64,000 nucleotides of DNA from Pseudobutyrivibrio sp. 49. GTDB taxonomy: Bacteria > Bacillota > Clostridia > Lachnospirales > Lachnospiraceae. Both the position numbers and the translations under genes were made by a program. The DNA lies in NCBI RefSeq assembly GCF_900100545.1, contig NZ_FNDP01000002.1:124001-188000 (forward strand), given 5' to 3'. Under the pieces are notes generated by a model that searched no databases, was not told the origin of the DNA, and saw nothing but the letters and a program-made list of their open reading frames with translations. The stretch's first letter is position 1; each line of letters begins with the position of its first letter. Shown here piece after piece: positions 18,062 through 26,100 of the stretch.

Positions 18062-18754
18062 TTATTTCTCAGCTTCTAACAATTTATACTTTAACTCAGC
18101 AAGCTTCCAGTCCATCTCGGTATCAATGTCCTGAACCTCAAGCTCATCAAGAATGAATGGAACAGTGTTTGGAGATACTAAAGTGTTATTATCAATAAGG
18201 CTCTTTACAGAACAAATATAAAACTGACCTGCATCATGATAAATCTTATCCAAATCCTGTGAACGTGCTTTCTCAAATTCTGGCCATTTATATTTTACTT
18301 TTCCATCTGTAATTGAGAATCCTCTAAGTGGAGGAAATGAAAACTCTACCACAGGAACAAGTGAATCTGCCTTCTCCTTTTGAAAGAGCTCATAAGCAGC
18401 CTGAAGCTTTTCACCTTTGATAAACGGTGCTGTAGGATAAATACAGCAAACACTGTCAAACTCTTTTCCTCTGGCTTTATACTCGCAGATTACTTCCTTT
18501 AATACATCTACTGTAGTAGCAAAATCATTAGCGGTAGCTTCGCTTCTCAAGAATGGAACGGAAGCACCATATTTTTTAGCTATGCTGGCAATCTCCTCAT
18601 CATCAGTGGAAACCATAACTTCATCGAAAATCCCACTTTTAAGAGTAGCTTCAATACTGTATGCAATAATAGGCTTTCCGCAGAAAACTTTTATGTTCTT
18701 TCGAGGAATTCTCTTGGACCCACCTCTAGCAGTAATAATCGCTAAACAGCTCAT
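18062..18754 (-). CDS. pseF: CMP-pseudaminic acid synthetase PseF (NeuA family, 230 aa)
   Basis: Cytidylyltransferase activating the nonulosonic acid with CTP. N-terminal LAIITARGGSKRIPRKNIKV (the CTP-binding RGGSKRxPRKN loop) is followed by GKPIIAYSIEATLKSG and STDDEEIASIAKKYGASVPF. CIYPTAPF and the metal-binding region near LEVQDIDTEMDW complete the fold. PseF rather than NeuA is inferred from its place between pseC and pseI. ATGA overlap with the preceding pseC stop. Cytoplasmic; product feeds a nonulosonic acid glycosyltransferase that I could not identify. Confidence 0.9.
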   Translation of the reverse strand: MSCLAIITARGGSKRIPRKNIKVFCGKPIIAYSIEATLKSGIFDEVMVSTDDEEIASIAKKYGASVPFLRSEATANDFATTVDVLKEVICEYKARGKEFDSVCCIYPTAPFIKGEKLQAAYELFQKEKADSLVPVVEFSFPPLRGFSITDGKVKYKWPEFEKARSQDLDKIYHDAGQFYICSVKSLIDNNTLVSPNTVPFILDELEVQDIDTEMDWKLAELKYKLLEAEK

Positions 18755-19947
18755 TTCCTATAAGCCTCCACTACCTTCTCTACAGCCTTGATTACATCGT
18801 GTACATCTCTGTCTGTCATCTTTGGATAGAGAGGAATACTCATAATACCCTTATAGACCTCTTCAGCATTTGGGCAAAGTCCCTTTTCATATCCCATATG
18901 CTGATAGTAAGGGAACCAATATACAGGCACATAATGAATCTGTGGCTGTACATTTTCTGCAGACATTGCATCAAAAAATTCCTTACGAGTACAATTCAGT
19001 TTATCTAAATCCAATCTGATGATGTATAAATGTCTACATGTATCAGATTCCGGAATCTCCTTCTGAACAATTATCTCTGGAATCTTTGAAAATGCTTCAT
19101 TATACTTCTCTACGATTTCATGTCTTCTAGCCTTGAACGCTTCAAGCTTCTTCATCTGGCTAATAAGAAGTGCTGCCTGGAAGTCTGTCATTCTATAATT
19201 GAATCCCAATGAAATCTGCTCGTAATACCAAGGGCCTTCGTGAGGCGCACCTTCCATTAACTCTTCATCATGTGTGATTCCGTGTGTGTGAGCTAATACC
19301 AATTTCTTATATAATTCGTCATCATTTGTAAGAATTGCTCCACCTTCACCAGCTGTAATTGTTTTAACAGGATGGAATGAAAAGCAGGTCATATCTGCAA
19401 GACTACCTACTGGTTTTCCATTGTATTCTGTTCCAATTGAGTGTGCAGCATCCTCGATAAAAATAAGGCCGTGCTTGTCACAGATTTCTCTAATCTCTTT
19501 TACCTTAACAGCCTGACCCGTGAAATCTACTGCCACAACAGCCTTTGTCTTATCTGTAATATGAGCTTCGATGCTCTTTGGATCAATATTATAGGTTTCT
19601 GGATCAATATCAGCAAAAACAGGCTTAGCTCCACAATATAGGGCACAGTTTGCAGATGCTGCAAATGTCATTGGTGTAGTGATGACCTCATCTCCTTCAC
19701 CAATACCAGCTGCTATACAAGCACAGTGAAGAGCTGCTGTTCCATTTGAAACTACTACCGCATGCTTTGCTGTGGTATATTTTTCAAGTTCACGCTCTAT
19801 TTCATCTACTTTTGGTCCACATGTAATAAATGGGCCAGTGAGTGTTTCTACAACTTCCTTTGCATCATTTTCATCTATCCACTGACAACCATAAAATATT
19901 TTTTCTTTTCGAACAGGATATCCACCGTTAATAGCTAATTTTTCCAT
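18751..19947 (-). CDS. pseC: UDP-4-amino-4,6-dideoxy-N-acetyl-beta-L-altrosamine transaminase PseC (398 aa)
   Basis: PLP-dependent DegT/DnrJ/EryC1 aminotransferase, second step of pseudaminic acid synthesis (amino group from glutamate to a 4-keto-6-deoxy-UDP-sugar). PLP lysine is K195 in CFSFHPVKTITAGEGGA; aspartate in EDAAHSIGTEY near residue 165. Diagnostic PseC features: HTHGITHDEELM, EGPWYYEQISLGFNYRMTDF and the N-terminal RKEKIFYGCQWIDENDA. Typical length. The product-supplying dehydratase PseB is not in this window. ATG follows AAAGGTGG; ATGA overlap with pseF. Confidence 0.92.
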   Translation of the reverse strand: MEKLAINGGYPVRKEKIFYGCQWIDENDAKEVVETLTGPFITCGPKVDEIERELEKYTTAKHAVVVSNGTAALHCACIAAGIGEGDEVITTPMTFAASANCALYCGAKPVFADIDPETYNIDPKSIEAHITDKTKAVVAVDFTGQAVKVKEIREICDKHGLIFIEDAAHSIGTEYNGKPVGSLADMTCFSFHPVKTITAGEGGAILTNDDELYKKLVLAHTHGITHDEELMEGAPHEGPWYYEQISLGFNYRMTDFQAALLISQMKKLEAFKARRHEIVEKYNEAFSKIPEIIVQKEIPESDTCRHLYIIRLDLDKLNCTRKEFFDAMSAENVQPQIHYVPVYWFPYYQHMGYEKGLCPNAEEVYKGIMSIPLYPKMTDRDVHDVIKAVEKVVEAYRK

Positions 19948-19975
19948 TGTTCATCCCACCTTTCGCAAACACAAA

Positions 19976-21628
19976 TTACTTTCTATATATTATATTCCCT
20001 TGTTCAGTTATTACAACATTTTCATAGCCATATTCACTAATTATATCCTGAAGCTCTGAATACTCTTTGTCTATAAAAATCACTGAAGGTATTTTTTCTG
20101 GATTGAATTCATAATACGCAGACAATTTATTTATCCAATTTGCAGGTTCGCCAGAAAGCCATGCTGAATATGACATATTCTTATATCCACCCATCAAATA
20201 AAGATATGTTTTATCAGAAAGGAATAATACCTCATCGTCACTATTCAAATTGTTAGTTACATCTTCATAGTACTCATTGTATAAACTGTTCTTTTCTTCA
20301 GAGACAATCAAGCCTTTTTCAGGGCCAGCCATTAATCTGTAGCACTGAGTTTTGATTGAATCCTCCCAGAACACATTATAAATTCTTAGAAACATTTCCC
20401 CAACTAAGAACACTGAAACCAATGTATAAAATCCGACTTGTCCTATTCTATGGCTAATAATACTTCTATCTGCGCTTGTAAATTCACTAAATGCTTCATA
20501 AATAAATACCATGCTCGCCAGTACCATGATTACGCTTCCAGAAGTAATAGCATAATAAAACTGGTTTGATTGAATATGCATGGTTAATGAGAATATTAAG
20601 CCCGGAATATACACATACTCTAAAAGGTCTCTATATCTCACATTGTTGTAGAAATAAAAGATTATTCCTGTCATTGCTATTGGAAACATTAGCTTATTAA
20701 TATAATGTTCAATAAATAATGAGAGAATAAGGTTTACTGTAATTATATAGAATAACAATGTAAGAAGCTTATTTCTCACTCCTTCTTTTAACACAAGCAT
20801 TAAAATAAATGCGACAACATATATAGCTATGAAATATATATTAAAAATATTTCCTGTAAGTATCGTCTGTGGATAAGTAATAATTTTTGATATTATGCTA
20901 ACACCGTGCTCCTCATCTCCACTAACCATTATTGATGCAATTTCAATAAATTTTTCTAATGGCATGTTAGATAATATACTGTAAATAACTCCAATAAGGA
21001 GAAATCCTCCTCCCAATACAAAAGCTACAATATACTTAAATCCACGTTTATTTATTACATCCATGATTACTAAATACAAAAATAAAATCACAGAATATGG
21101 GCAGCATAAAACAGCTAATCCAAATATGTATCCTCCAATAAACATATCCACTATGTTTTGCTTTTGCATATAGATAATTAGTGCAATAACCATACAGATT
21201 AATCCACCAGAATTATAACTCAGTGCACCTACACAAAATGGCGCGTAAATCAAAAAAGCAATGGAAGCCAACCATGCTCCCCATTCTGAATATCTCTTCA
21301 ATCGCTTCCAGACGAATGCAGCTGTCAAGGTATTTACAAAAACAAAGGCGTATCTCATATACAGACAAATACCCTCAGTAGAATTTGTAAATAACATCCA
21401 CAACTTAACAAATGGGTATGTTATATACGCTGACATTAATGAAATATTCCATTCATCCTTAAAAAGATTATCTCCCTGAAGTATTCTGTAAGGAATAGTA
21501 ATGTAAAAGGATTCGTCTATATTTGAAAAACCATAGCGACATTTAAATATCATGCATATAGCTATTAATCCAAATATCATAATCTTTATAAGATTTGGAA
21601 TACGTTCTTTGAAAATAAATTTATTCAA
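19976..21628 (-). CDS. Large multi-membrane GT-C-like protein (550 aa), paralogue of 54409-56115
   Basis: About 11 hydrophobic spans and a C-terminal ~110-residue soluble domain. An early loop reads RYGFSNIDESFYITIPYRIL with an acidic D-E pair, as in GT-C first loops. It continues QGDNLFKDEWNISLMSAYIT. The C-terminus ends with a strand-rich VIFIDKEYSELQ domain. The same plan (MDEAGLLATYKGIFQGNRMF plus DSWG, same tail) is found in 54409-56115, so the two are paralogues. Start is TTG at 21628, with GAAAGGTG 9 bases away. Probably uses a polyprenyl-phosphate sugar; acceptor unknown. Confidence 0.7.
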   Translation of the reverse strand: MNKFIFKERIPNLIKIMIFGLIAICMIFKCRYGFSNIDESFYITIPYRILQGDNLFKDEWNISLMSAYITYPFVKLWMLFTNSTEGICLYMRYAFVFVNTLTAAFVWKRLKRYSEWGAWLASIAFLIYAPFCVGALSYNSGGLICMVIALIIYMQKQNIVDMFIGGYIFGLAVLCCPYSVILFLYLVIMDVINKRGFKYIVAFVLGGGFLLIGVIYSILSNMPLEKFIEIASIMVSGDEEHGVSIISKIITYPQTILTGNIFNIYFIAIYVVAFILMLVLKEGVRNKLLTLLFYIITVNLILSLFIEHYINKLMFPIAMTGIIFYFYNNVRYRDLLEYVYIPGLIFSLTMHIQSNQFYYAITSGSVIMVLASMVFIYEAFSEFTSADRSIISHRIGQVGFYTLVSVFLVGEMFLRIYNVFWEDSIKTQCYRLMAGPEKGLIVSEEKNSLYNEYYEDVTNNLNSDDEVLFLSDKTYLYLMGGYKNMSYSAWLSGEPANWINKLSAYYEFNPEKIPSVIFIDKEYSELQDIISEYGYENVVITEQGNIIYRK

Positions 21629-21648
21629 CCTAATCTACACCTTTCAAT

Positions 21649-22539
21649 CTACCATGTAGCCATCCATAATTTATATATTATAGTATCAATGGTGCTTCTT
21701 CTGCTTATATCTTTTGCAAATAATAACTTTAATATACCTTTTTTCTTATTTACAATATCAAATATCTCTTTCTGCTTGTCATTGAGCGGATAAATTTCAA
21801 CAAACTCTTCGTTTTGGCTCATTACAGCCTGTTTCATTTTCTTGCTATTACTAATTATTCTTTTTGTTCTTTGAATGAATCCACCATCGAGACCTATTGT
21901 ATTACTTCCGTGCTGTCTGTATAAGATTTTGGATTGCTTATCTATGTACAAAGCATCATATAGCATTCCCACTTTATATAACCACCAGTCATGTATATAT
22001 TGATGTTTTGGTTTTTTATAGCTTCTTACCTTTTCTAAGAATGCTTTAGTCATTACTACCGTACATCCTGTAACCTGACTATCTATCATAGCATTACCAA
22101 ATGTCGGCTCATGTCTATTCTTATCTATATTGTTAGCTATAGGCTCTAACTTCTCATCTACCATAGTATAGTAAGAACTATATATACCATAGCTAGAATT
22201 GTTCTCCAAAAATTCTACTCCTGTGCTCAGCTTATCTTTAAGCCAAAAATCATCTTGATCAGATAAGGCATAATAATCATAATCCAATGAGACATGCCAC
22301 ATTAAATCTATAAAAGAATTACATGCGCCTAGATTTCTAGAATCCACATAATAGTGCACGTTATCTCTCTTACAATATTCATCTAAAATTGATAGCGTAG
22401 CATCTTTTGAGCCGTCATCTCGAATAAGAATGCTTACATCTACATTTTCCTGTGCTAATATACTGTCCAGCTGTTCCCTAATGTATTTTTCACCATTGTA
22501 TGTAGACATAAGGACACATATTTTTCGATTATCTTCCAC
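21649..22539 (-). CDS. Glycosyltransferase family 2, rhamnosyltransferase-like (296 aa)
   Basis: GT2 enzyme with KICVLMSTYNGEKYIREQLD, LIRDDGSKDATL, and the motif YALSDQDDFWLKDKL near residue 84. The SDQDD form is typical of rhamnosyltransferase-like GT2. YIHDWWLYKVGML with its HDWW is the matching acceptor-domain motif. An upstream TTG (22584) lies deep in the previous gene. I chose the GTG at 22537-22539, preceded by AGAGGATAAAA right after the HAD stop. Donor uncertain; rhamnose is a family hint only. Confidence 0.88.
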   Translation of the reverse strand: MEDNRKICVLMSTYNGEKYIREQLDSILAQENVDVSILIRDDGSKDATLSILDEYCKRDNVHYYVDSRNLGACNSFIDLMWHVSLDYDYYALSDQDDFWLKDKLSTGVEFLENNSSYGIYSSYYTMVDEKLEPIANNIDKNRHEPTFGNAMIDSQVTGCTVVMTKAFLEKVRSYKKPKHQYIHDWWLYKVGMLYDALYIDKQSKILYRQHGSNTIGLDGGFIQRTKRIISNSKKMKQAVMSQNEEFVEIYPLNDKQKEIFDIVNKKKGILKLLFAKDISRRSTIDTIIYKLWMATW

Positions 22540-22549
22540 TTTTATCCTC

Positions 22550-22942
22550 TTAATGCTCTCTCGACTTTGCACAAATCTCCTCAAGCTCCTCTGGAGTGTG
22601 CTTTAAAAATTCATCTGGTCTTACTGTTCTGTCATCTACATAAAAGCCCTTATGTCCTGGCCAAACCTTTCCAAATACGATTTCATCGTATGGAATATCC
22701 CATTTCTCAAGCCATTCGTGTAAAACTATTGCTGTATTCTTATTGATAAGACCAATATTTCCGTTGTAGGAATTCATATTTCTGGATGTATAAAGAATAA
22801 TCTTGGCTCCATCAGCCTTGCATTCTCTAAGCTTTTCTACCATATCTGGATATGGCACTAAGTCCTCGTATCGCTCTTCCTTTTTCTTTATAGGGCAAAG
22901 CGTGCCATCAATATCAAACACAAATGAGTAGTCCTTATACAT
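22550..22942 (-). CDS. Small HAD-superfamily phosphatase (capsule type, 130 aa)
   Basis: Single-domain HAD hydrolase without cap. Catalytic motif I is FVFDIDGTLC (D10 and D12). Motif II is ILYTSRNMN. KVWPGHKGFYVDDRTVRPDE carries the motif III lysine and motif IV acidic pair. Such small HADs in capsule loci remove phosphate from sugar or serinol-type phosphates. ATG at 22940-22942 (preceded by GAAGGAG) overlaps the kinase-like gene by 8 bases, so the two are translationally coupled and likely act on the same intermediate. Substrate unknown. Confidence 0.85.
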   Translation of the reverse strand: MYKDYSFVFDIDGTLCPIKKKEERYEDLVPYPDMVEKLRECKADGAKIILYTSRNMNSYNGNIGLINKNTAIVLHEWLEKWDIPYDEIVFGKVWPGHKGFYVDDRTVRPDEFLKHTPEELEEICAKSREH

Positions 22943-24389
22943 CTGCCTCAATCTCCTTCAAAATTCTATCCACGTTCAAGATAAATCCAAATACCTTGTG
23001 TGGGTTATCAATATGTAATGGAAGCATAGAAATAAATAATGATGCTTCGTAAATACGAACTGTTAAATAATCAAATCCGTTTTCTTCCACCTTAGTCTTG
23101 AATATCTTCATATATTCACTGTTGTCGAATGGTATCTCTAAATCATAACTGAAATCTTCTGCAATACTGATATCAAACAAGCCATTATTGAAGAAATCAT
23201 ACTTACCACAAACCGAATGACTAAGCTTTGCAATATCGTAATATGGATTAGTCCATAAATCCTCTTCCTTGCTGGCTCCCTTAGGGTCGATAAACTTCAA
23301 AGTCTGTGTAGACTTATTGTATAACGTATTTGCGAAGCATGGATCCCCATGACCTATTACAAGCTCTTTTGGATAATTATTTCTAGCTTCAATCTTGTCC
23401 TTGAGGGCATAATATCTCTTTAATAAATCATCGATAGAAATATTATCTGCTCCTGAAAGAAGAGTCTCAATTCTCTTGTACTCAGGAAGCTTCTTTAAAT
23501 CCTCGATACGGCTATTTACCTTATTGATATAAAGCTCGTCTGCCATAGCCTTATATTCTGCCTCTGAACAAGCCTTTGAGTGGCGGCATTTGAAGAAATA
23601 GAAGTACTTATCCAAAAGTGTCTCAAACTCAGACTTCTCCATGGAGCCATGCACCCACTTGATGGCTAGGTCTGTCATGTGAAGACGTTCCATGGTGTAG
23701 CTGGCCTTCTGCTCATCCTCTTTATAGTCAAAAGGCATAACAAACCAATACTTCATGTCCTCTGGAAGTAAGTGATAGAAGTCATACTCAGCCTTTATCT
23801 TCTTTTTATTTGTAGATGATTTTACAAGGGTATACTCATTTCCCTTTAAACTATTGAAATATCTAGAATCAAAATTTCCTGTGACACACTGGATAAAGTT
23901 TCCGATGATTCCAATATCTACCATGCCATCGATATTGAAATGCTCCTCCAGCTCCTTTATAAGATCCCAAGCCTTGCGACCTGCAATGATATTCTTGCAA
24001 AAGGCCTTGTAAGAATCTAAGCTAGGGAAAAGAGCTGCTACAGCCCTGTTTCCATCAAGGGCGCCAAAAGGCTCATCTATAAATGCAAGCTTTTCAAAGG
24101 AAAGGCGAGCCTTGCTGCCATCTGACACGATATAATTAGAAAAGCAGTGAATCACCCTCACATCCTGCATGTTATACACATCTAAGTGCTTTAATAAATC
24201 AACATATTCAAATACTGAATGAATCTTATGCCATACCACATCAGAGAAGATTTTCTCCAGCTCTTCTCTGTAGTAATCCTCCAGACAGCGTTTTTTCACT
24301 ACTACGTCAGCGAATCCCTTTTCGCCAATGATATCCTGAATTACTTCACTTTTTCTTCCTGTATCATCATAAATAATAATTGTCTTCAT
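22935..24389 (-). CDS. APH/choline-kinase-like phosphotransferase with unknown N-terminal domain (484 aa)
   Basis: C-terminal half (about residues 185-480) has a protein-kinase-like/aminoglycoside-phosphotransferase fold: a lysine-containing strand (YTLVKSSTNKKKIKAEYDFY) and EYSM-like hinge TMERLHMTD. The catalytic loop HGDPCFAN lies at 347-354 and the metal aspartate is D368 in KFIDPKG. Residues 1-170 are an extra domain I do not recognise, rich in acidic and aromatic residues (AFIDEPFGALDGNRA). Likely phosphorylates a small polar molecule or sugar for glycan decoration. Coupled to the HAD downstream by an 8-base overlap. ATG follows GAGGAAG. Confidence 0.7.
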   Translation of the reverse strand: MKTIIIYDDTGRKSEVIQDIIGEKGFADVVVKKRCLEDYYREELEKIFSDVVWHKIHSVFEYVDLLKHLDVYNMQDVRVIHCFSNYIVSDGSKARLSFEKLAFIDEPFGALDGNRAVAALFPSLDSYKAFCKNIIAGRKAWDLIKELEEHFNIDGMVDIGIIGNFIQCVTGNFDSRYFNSLKGNEYTLVKSSTNKKKIKAEYDFYHLLPEDMKYWFVMPFDYKEDEQKASYTMERLHMTDLAIKWVHGSMEKSEFETLLDKYFYFFKCRHSKACSEAEYKAMADELYINKVNSRIEDLKKLPEYKRIETLLSGADNISIDDLLKRYYALKDKIEARNNYPKELVIGHGDPCFANTLYNKSTQTLKFIDPKGASKEEDLWTNPYYDIAKLSHSVCGKYDFFNNGLFDISIAEDFSYDLEIPFDNSEYMKIFKTKVEENGFDYLTVRIYEASLFISMLPLHIDNPHKVFGFILNVDRILKEIEADV

Positions 24390-24390
24390 G

Positions 24391-25257
24391 CTACTTCCTC
24401 TCGCTCTTTGTTACATCAAAAGCTTTTACAAAAAGATAAATCACAATCATAAGCACTACGCTAAGTAGTACAAATCGTTTTAATTCTATTGTCTGATTTC
24501 CCATCAAAGCTGACTCCAGATACTCTGAAATCTTTCTTGTAAGGGAACCATCTGCTCTGATTCCATTCATGCTGGCTATGATTACTACACTGCCAATCTC
24601 TGTCACCCATGCCAAAAGAGATAATACATAAAGGATGATTCCTCTTCCTCGTGATACGTTCATTATTTCCAGATATACCTTGTTCATAGCCTCAAGTAAC
24701 TTTAAAGCACCCAGCTTTCTTACTGACGCGTCAGCCCTTAATAAGTACTTTTTCCAGTATGAATACAAACCAGGAAAAACAAGAAACATCAGAACAAATA
24801 CTACGATAAATACCAGCAACAAATATACGAGTGGAATAATCGCTTCCCCGCTGCCAAGCCACATCACAATAATCATAGTGACAAGTGCGATGGTATCCAT
24901 AAAGCGATCCATTAAAACTGTAACCACACCCTTAAGCATGTTCCCCGTGTAATGGCCGTAGCAATACATTCTGAAGAACTCTCCCAGCTTAAATGGAAAC
25001 AGAATACTTACGGGGGTAACCTTACAGTAGGTCTTCGCATAGGTAGATGGAGTAATATCTGCTCCATACAGTGCCAAATATAATCTCAGTGCCTTAAGAA
25101 AATGCACCAGCATAACAGTAGCTATGATAATCAGTATCTGCAATTCGCTAATCTGCCGAAAGTCTTTCAACCCCTCATAGTTAATAAAAAAGATTAACGC
25201 CGCTAACAACAGCACTACAATATTTATTAAGTTATAAGCAAAAGAATTTTTCTTCAT
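24391..25257 (-). CDS. UPF0104/AglD-like integral membrane protein, LPG-synthase-TM family (288 aa)
   Basis: Eight or so hydrophobic spans. The family signature is visible: PFKLGEFFRMYCYG, with the conserved GE and R, then VTVLMDRFMDTIALV carrying the DR-D motif. These are diagnostic of the lysylphosphatidylglycerol-synthetase TM (UPF0104/AglD/YbhN) family, whose members often sit beside DPM-like GT2 genes and have been suggested as lipid-phosphate-sugar flippases. Here it lies between a kinase-like gene and a DPM-like GT2. No LPG-synthase catalytic domain is attached. Role as flippase is inference. Confidence 0.78.
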   Translation of the reverse strand: MKKNSFAYNLINIVVLLLAALIFFINYEGLKDFRQISELQILIIIATVMLVHFLKALRLYLALYGADITPSTYAKTYCKVTPVSILFPFKLGEFFRMYCYGHYTGNMLKGVVTVLMDRFMDTIALVTMIIVMWLGSGEAIIPLVYLLLVFIVVFVLMFLVFPGLYSYWKKYLLRADASVRKLGALKLLEAMNKVYLEIMNVSRGRGIILYVLSLLAWVTEIGSVVIIASMNGIRADGSLTRKISEYLESALMGNQTIELKRFVLLSVVLMIVIYLFVKAFDVTKSERK

Positions 25258-25267
25258 CCTGTCACCA

Positions 25268-26068
25268 CTACTGCTGATTTGTATATATAACTTGAGCAGT
25301 ATAAGCCTCCACGATTTTATCTCTGTGTTCGTCTTCTACAAACTTCTTCTTGTTAATTATATAAGAACCAAGCATTTTTAACACTACCATTGCCTGATTT
25401 ACCATCTTTACATTGGATACCTGGTCGTCCTCTCTCCAGATGATCGGGAAGAACTTTACTCTATGCTTGTAGTAAGCCTGTCCCATTACCATGCAATAAT
25501 TAAACATAAGATTATCCTTATACTTCAGATAAAACTTATCTCTAAGGATATCTACGCGATACATATTTAATCCTGAGCCAAGGTCGTATACCTTACAGCC
25601 GCAGCCAATAGCAAATAATGTGTTGTAAACAATGTTTCCAAAGGTTCTAAACTTTGAGTAGCCCTGAAGCTGTGAGCCCTTCATGAAGCGGGCTCCGAGG
25701 AAACAATCATATTTTTCATATTCCTTATTCTTAAGATATGGAAGAATATTAACAATATCTCCCTGATCATCGCCATGAAGCACCATAGCATAATCAAATC
25801 CATTCTCCATGGCGTAGTTAAAAGCCACCTTGTGAGAGCCACCAAGACCGTAGTTATCATCATTTCTAAGAAGTGATACCTTTACTGGAAGCTGATGCTC
25901 CTTTAAATAATCCTGTACCACCTGCTCGCCATTATCAGTACTTCTGTTATTAATAACAAGTACCTCTGAAAGATAGCCGCACACCTCGTCAGTAAGCTGT
26001 CCTAATACTCTTGTAATCTGCTTTTCGCAGTTATACATTGGTATAAAGAGTAATATTTTATTATCCAT
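25268..26068 (-). CDS. DPM1-like GT2, probable polyprenyl-phosphate sugar synthase (266 aa)
   Basis: GT2 of the dolichyl-phosphate-mannose-synthase kind: LLFIPMYNCEKQITRVLGQL, VINNRSTDNGEQV (NRST in place of the more usual DDGS), GGSHKVAFNYAMENGFDYAM and the metal motif LHGDDQGDIVNILPYL at about residue 98. LGSGLNMYRVDI and the YKHRVKFFPIIWREDDQ region match the lipid-carrier subfamily. No membrane helix. It sits between UPF0104 and a GtrII-type protein, which may form a donor-make, flip, transfer unit. AGGAGAATGATAAATT precedes ATG. Confidence 0.85.
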   Translation of the reverse strand: MDNKILLFIPMYNCEKQITRVLGQLTDEVCGYLSEVLVINNRSTDNGEQVVQDYLKEHQLPVKVSLLRNDDNYGLGGSHKVAFNYAMENGFDYAMVLHGDDQGDIVNILPYLKNKEYEKYDCFLGARFMKGSQLQGYSKFRTFGNIVYNTLFAIGCGCKVYDLGSGLNMYRVDILRDKFYLKYKDNLMFNYCMVMGQAYYKHRVKFFPIIWREDDQVSNVKMVNQAMVVLKMLGSYIINKKKFVEDEHRDKIVEAYTAQVIYTNQQ

Positions 26069-26100
26069 AATTTATCATTCTCCTATATGTGTAAATTAAT

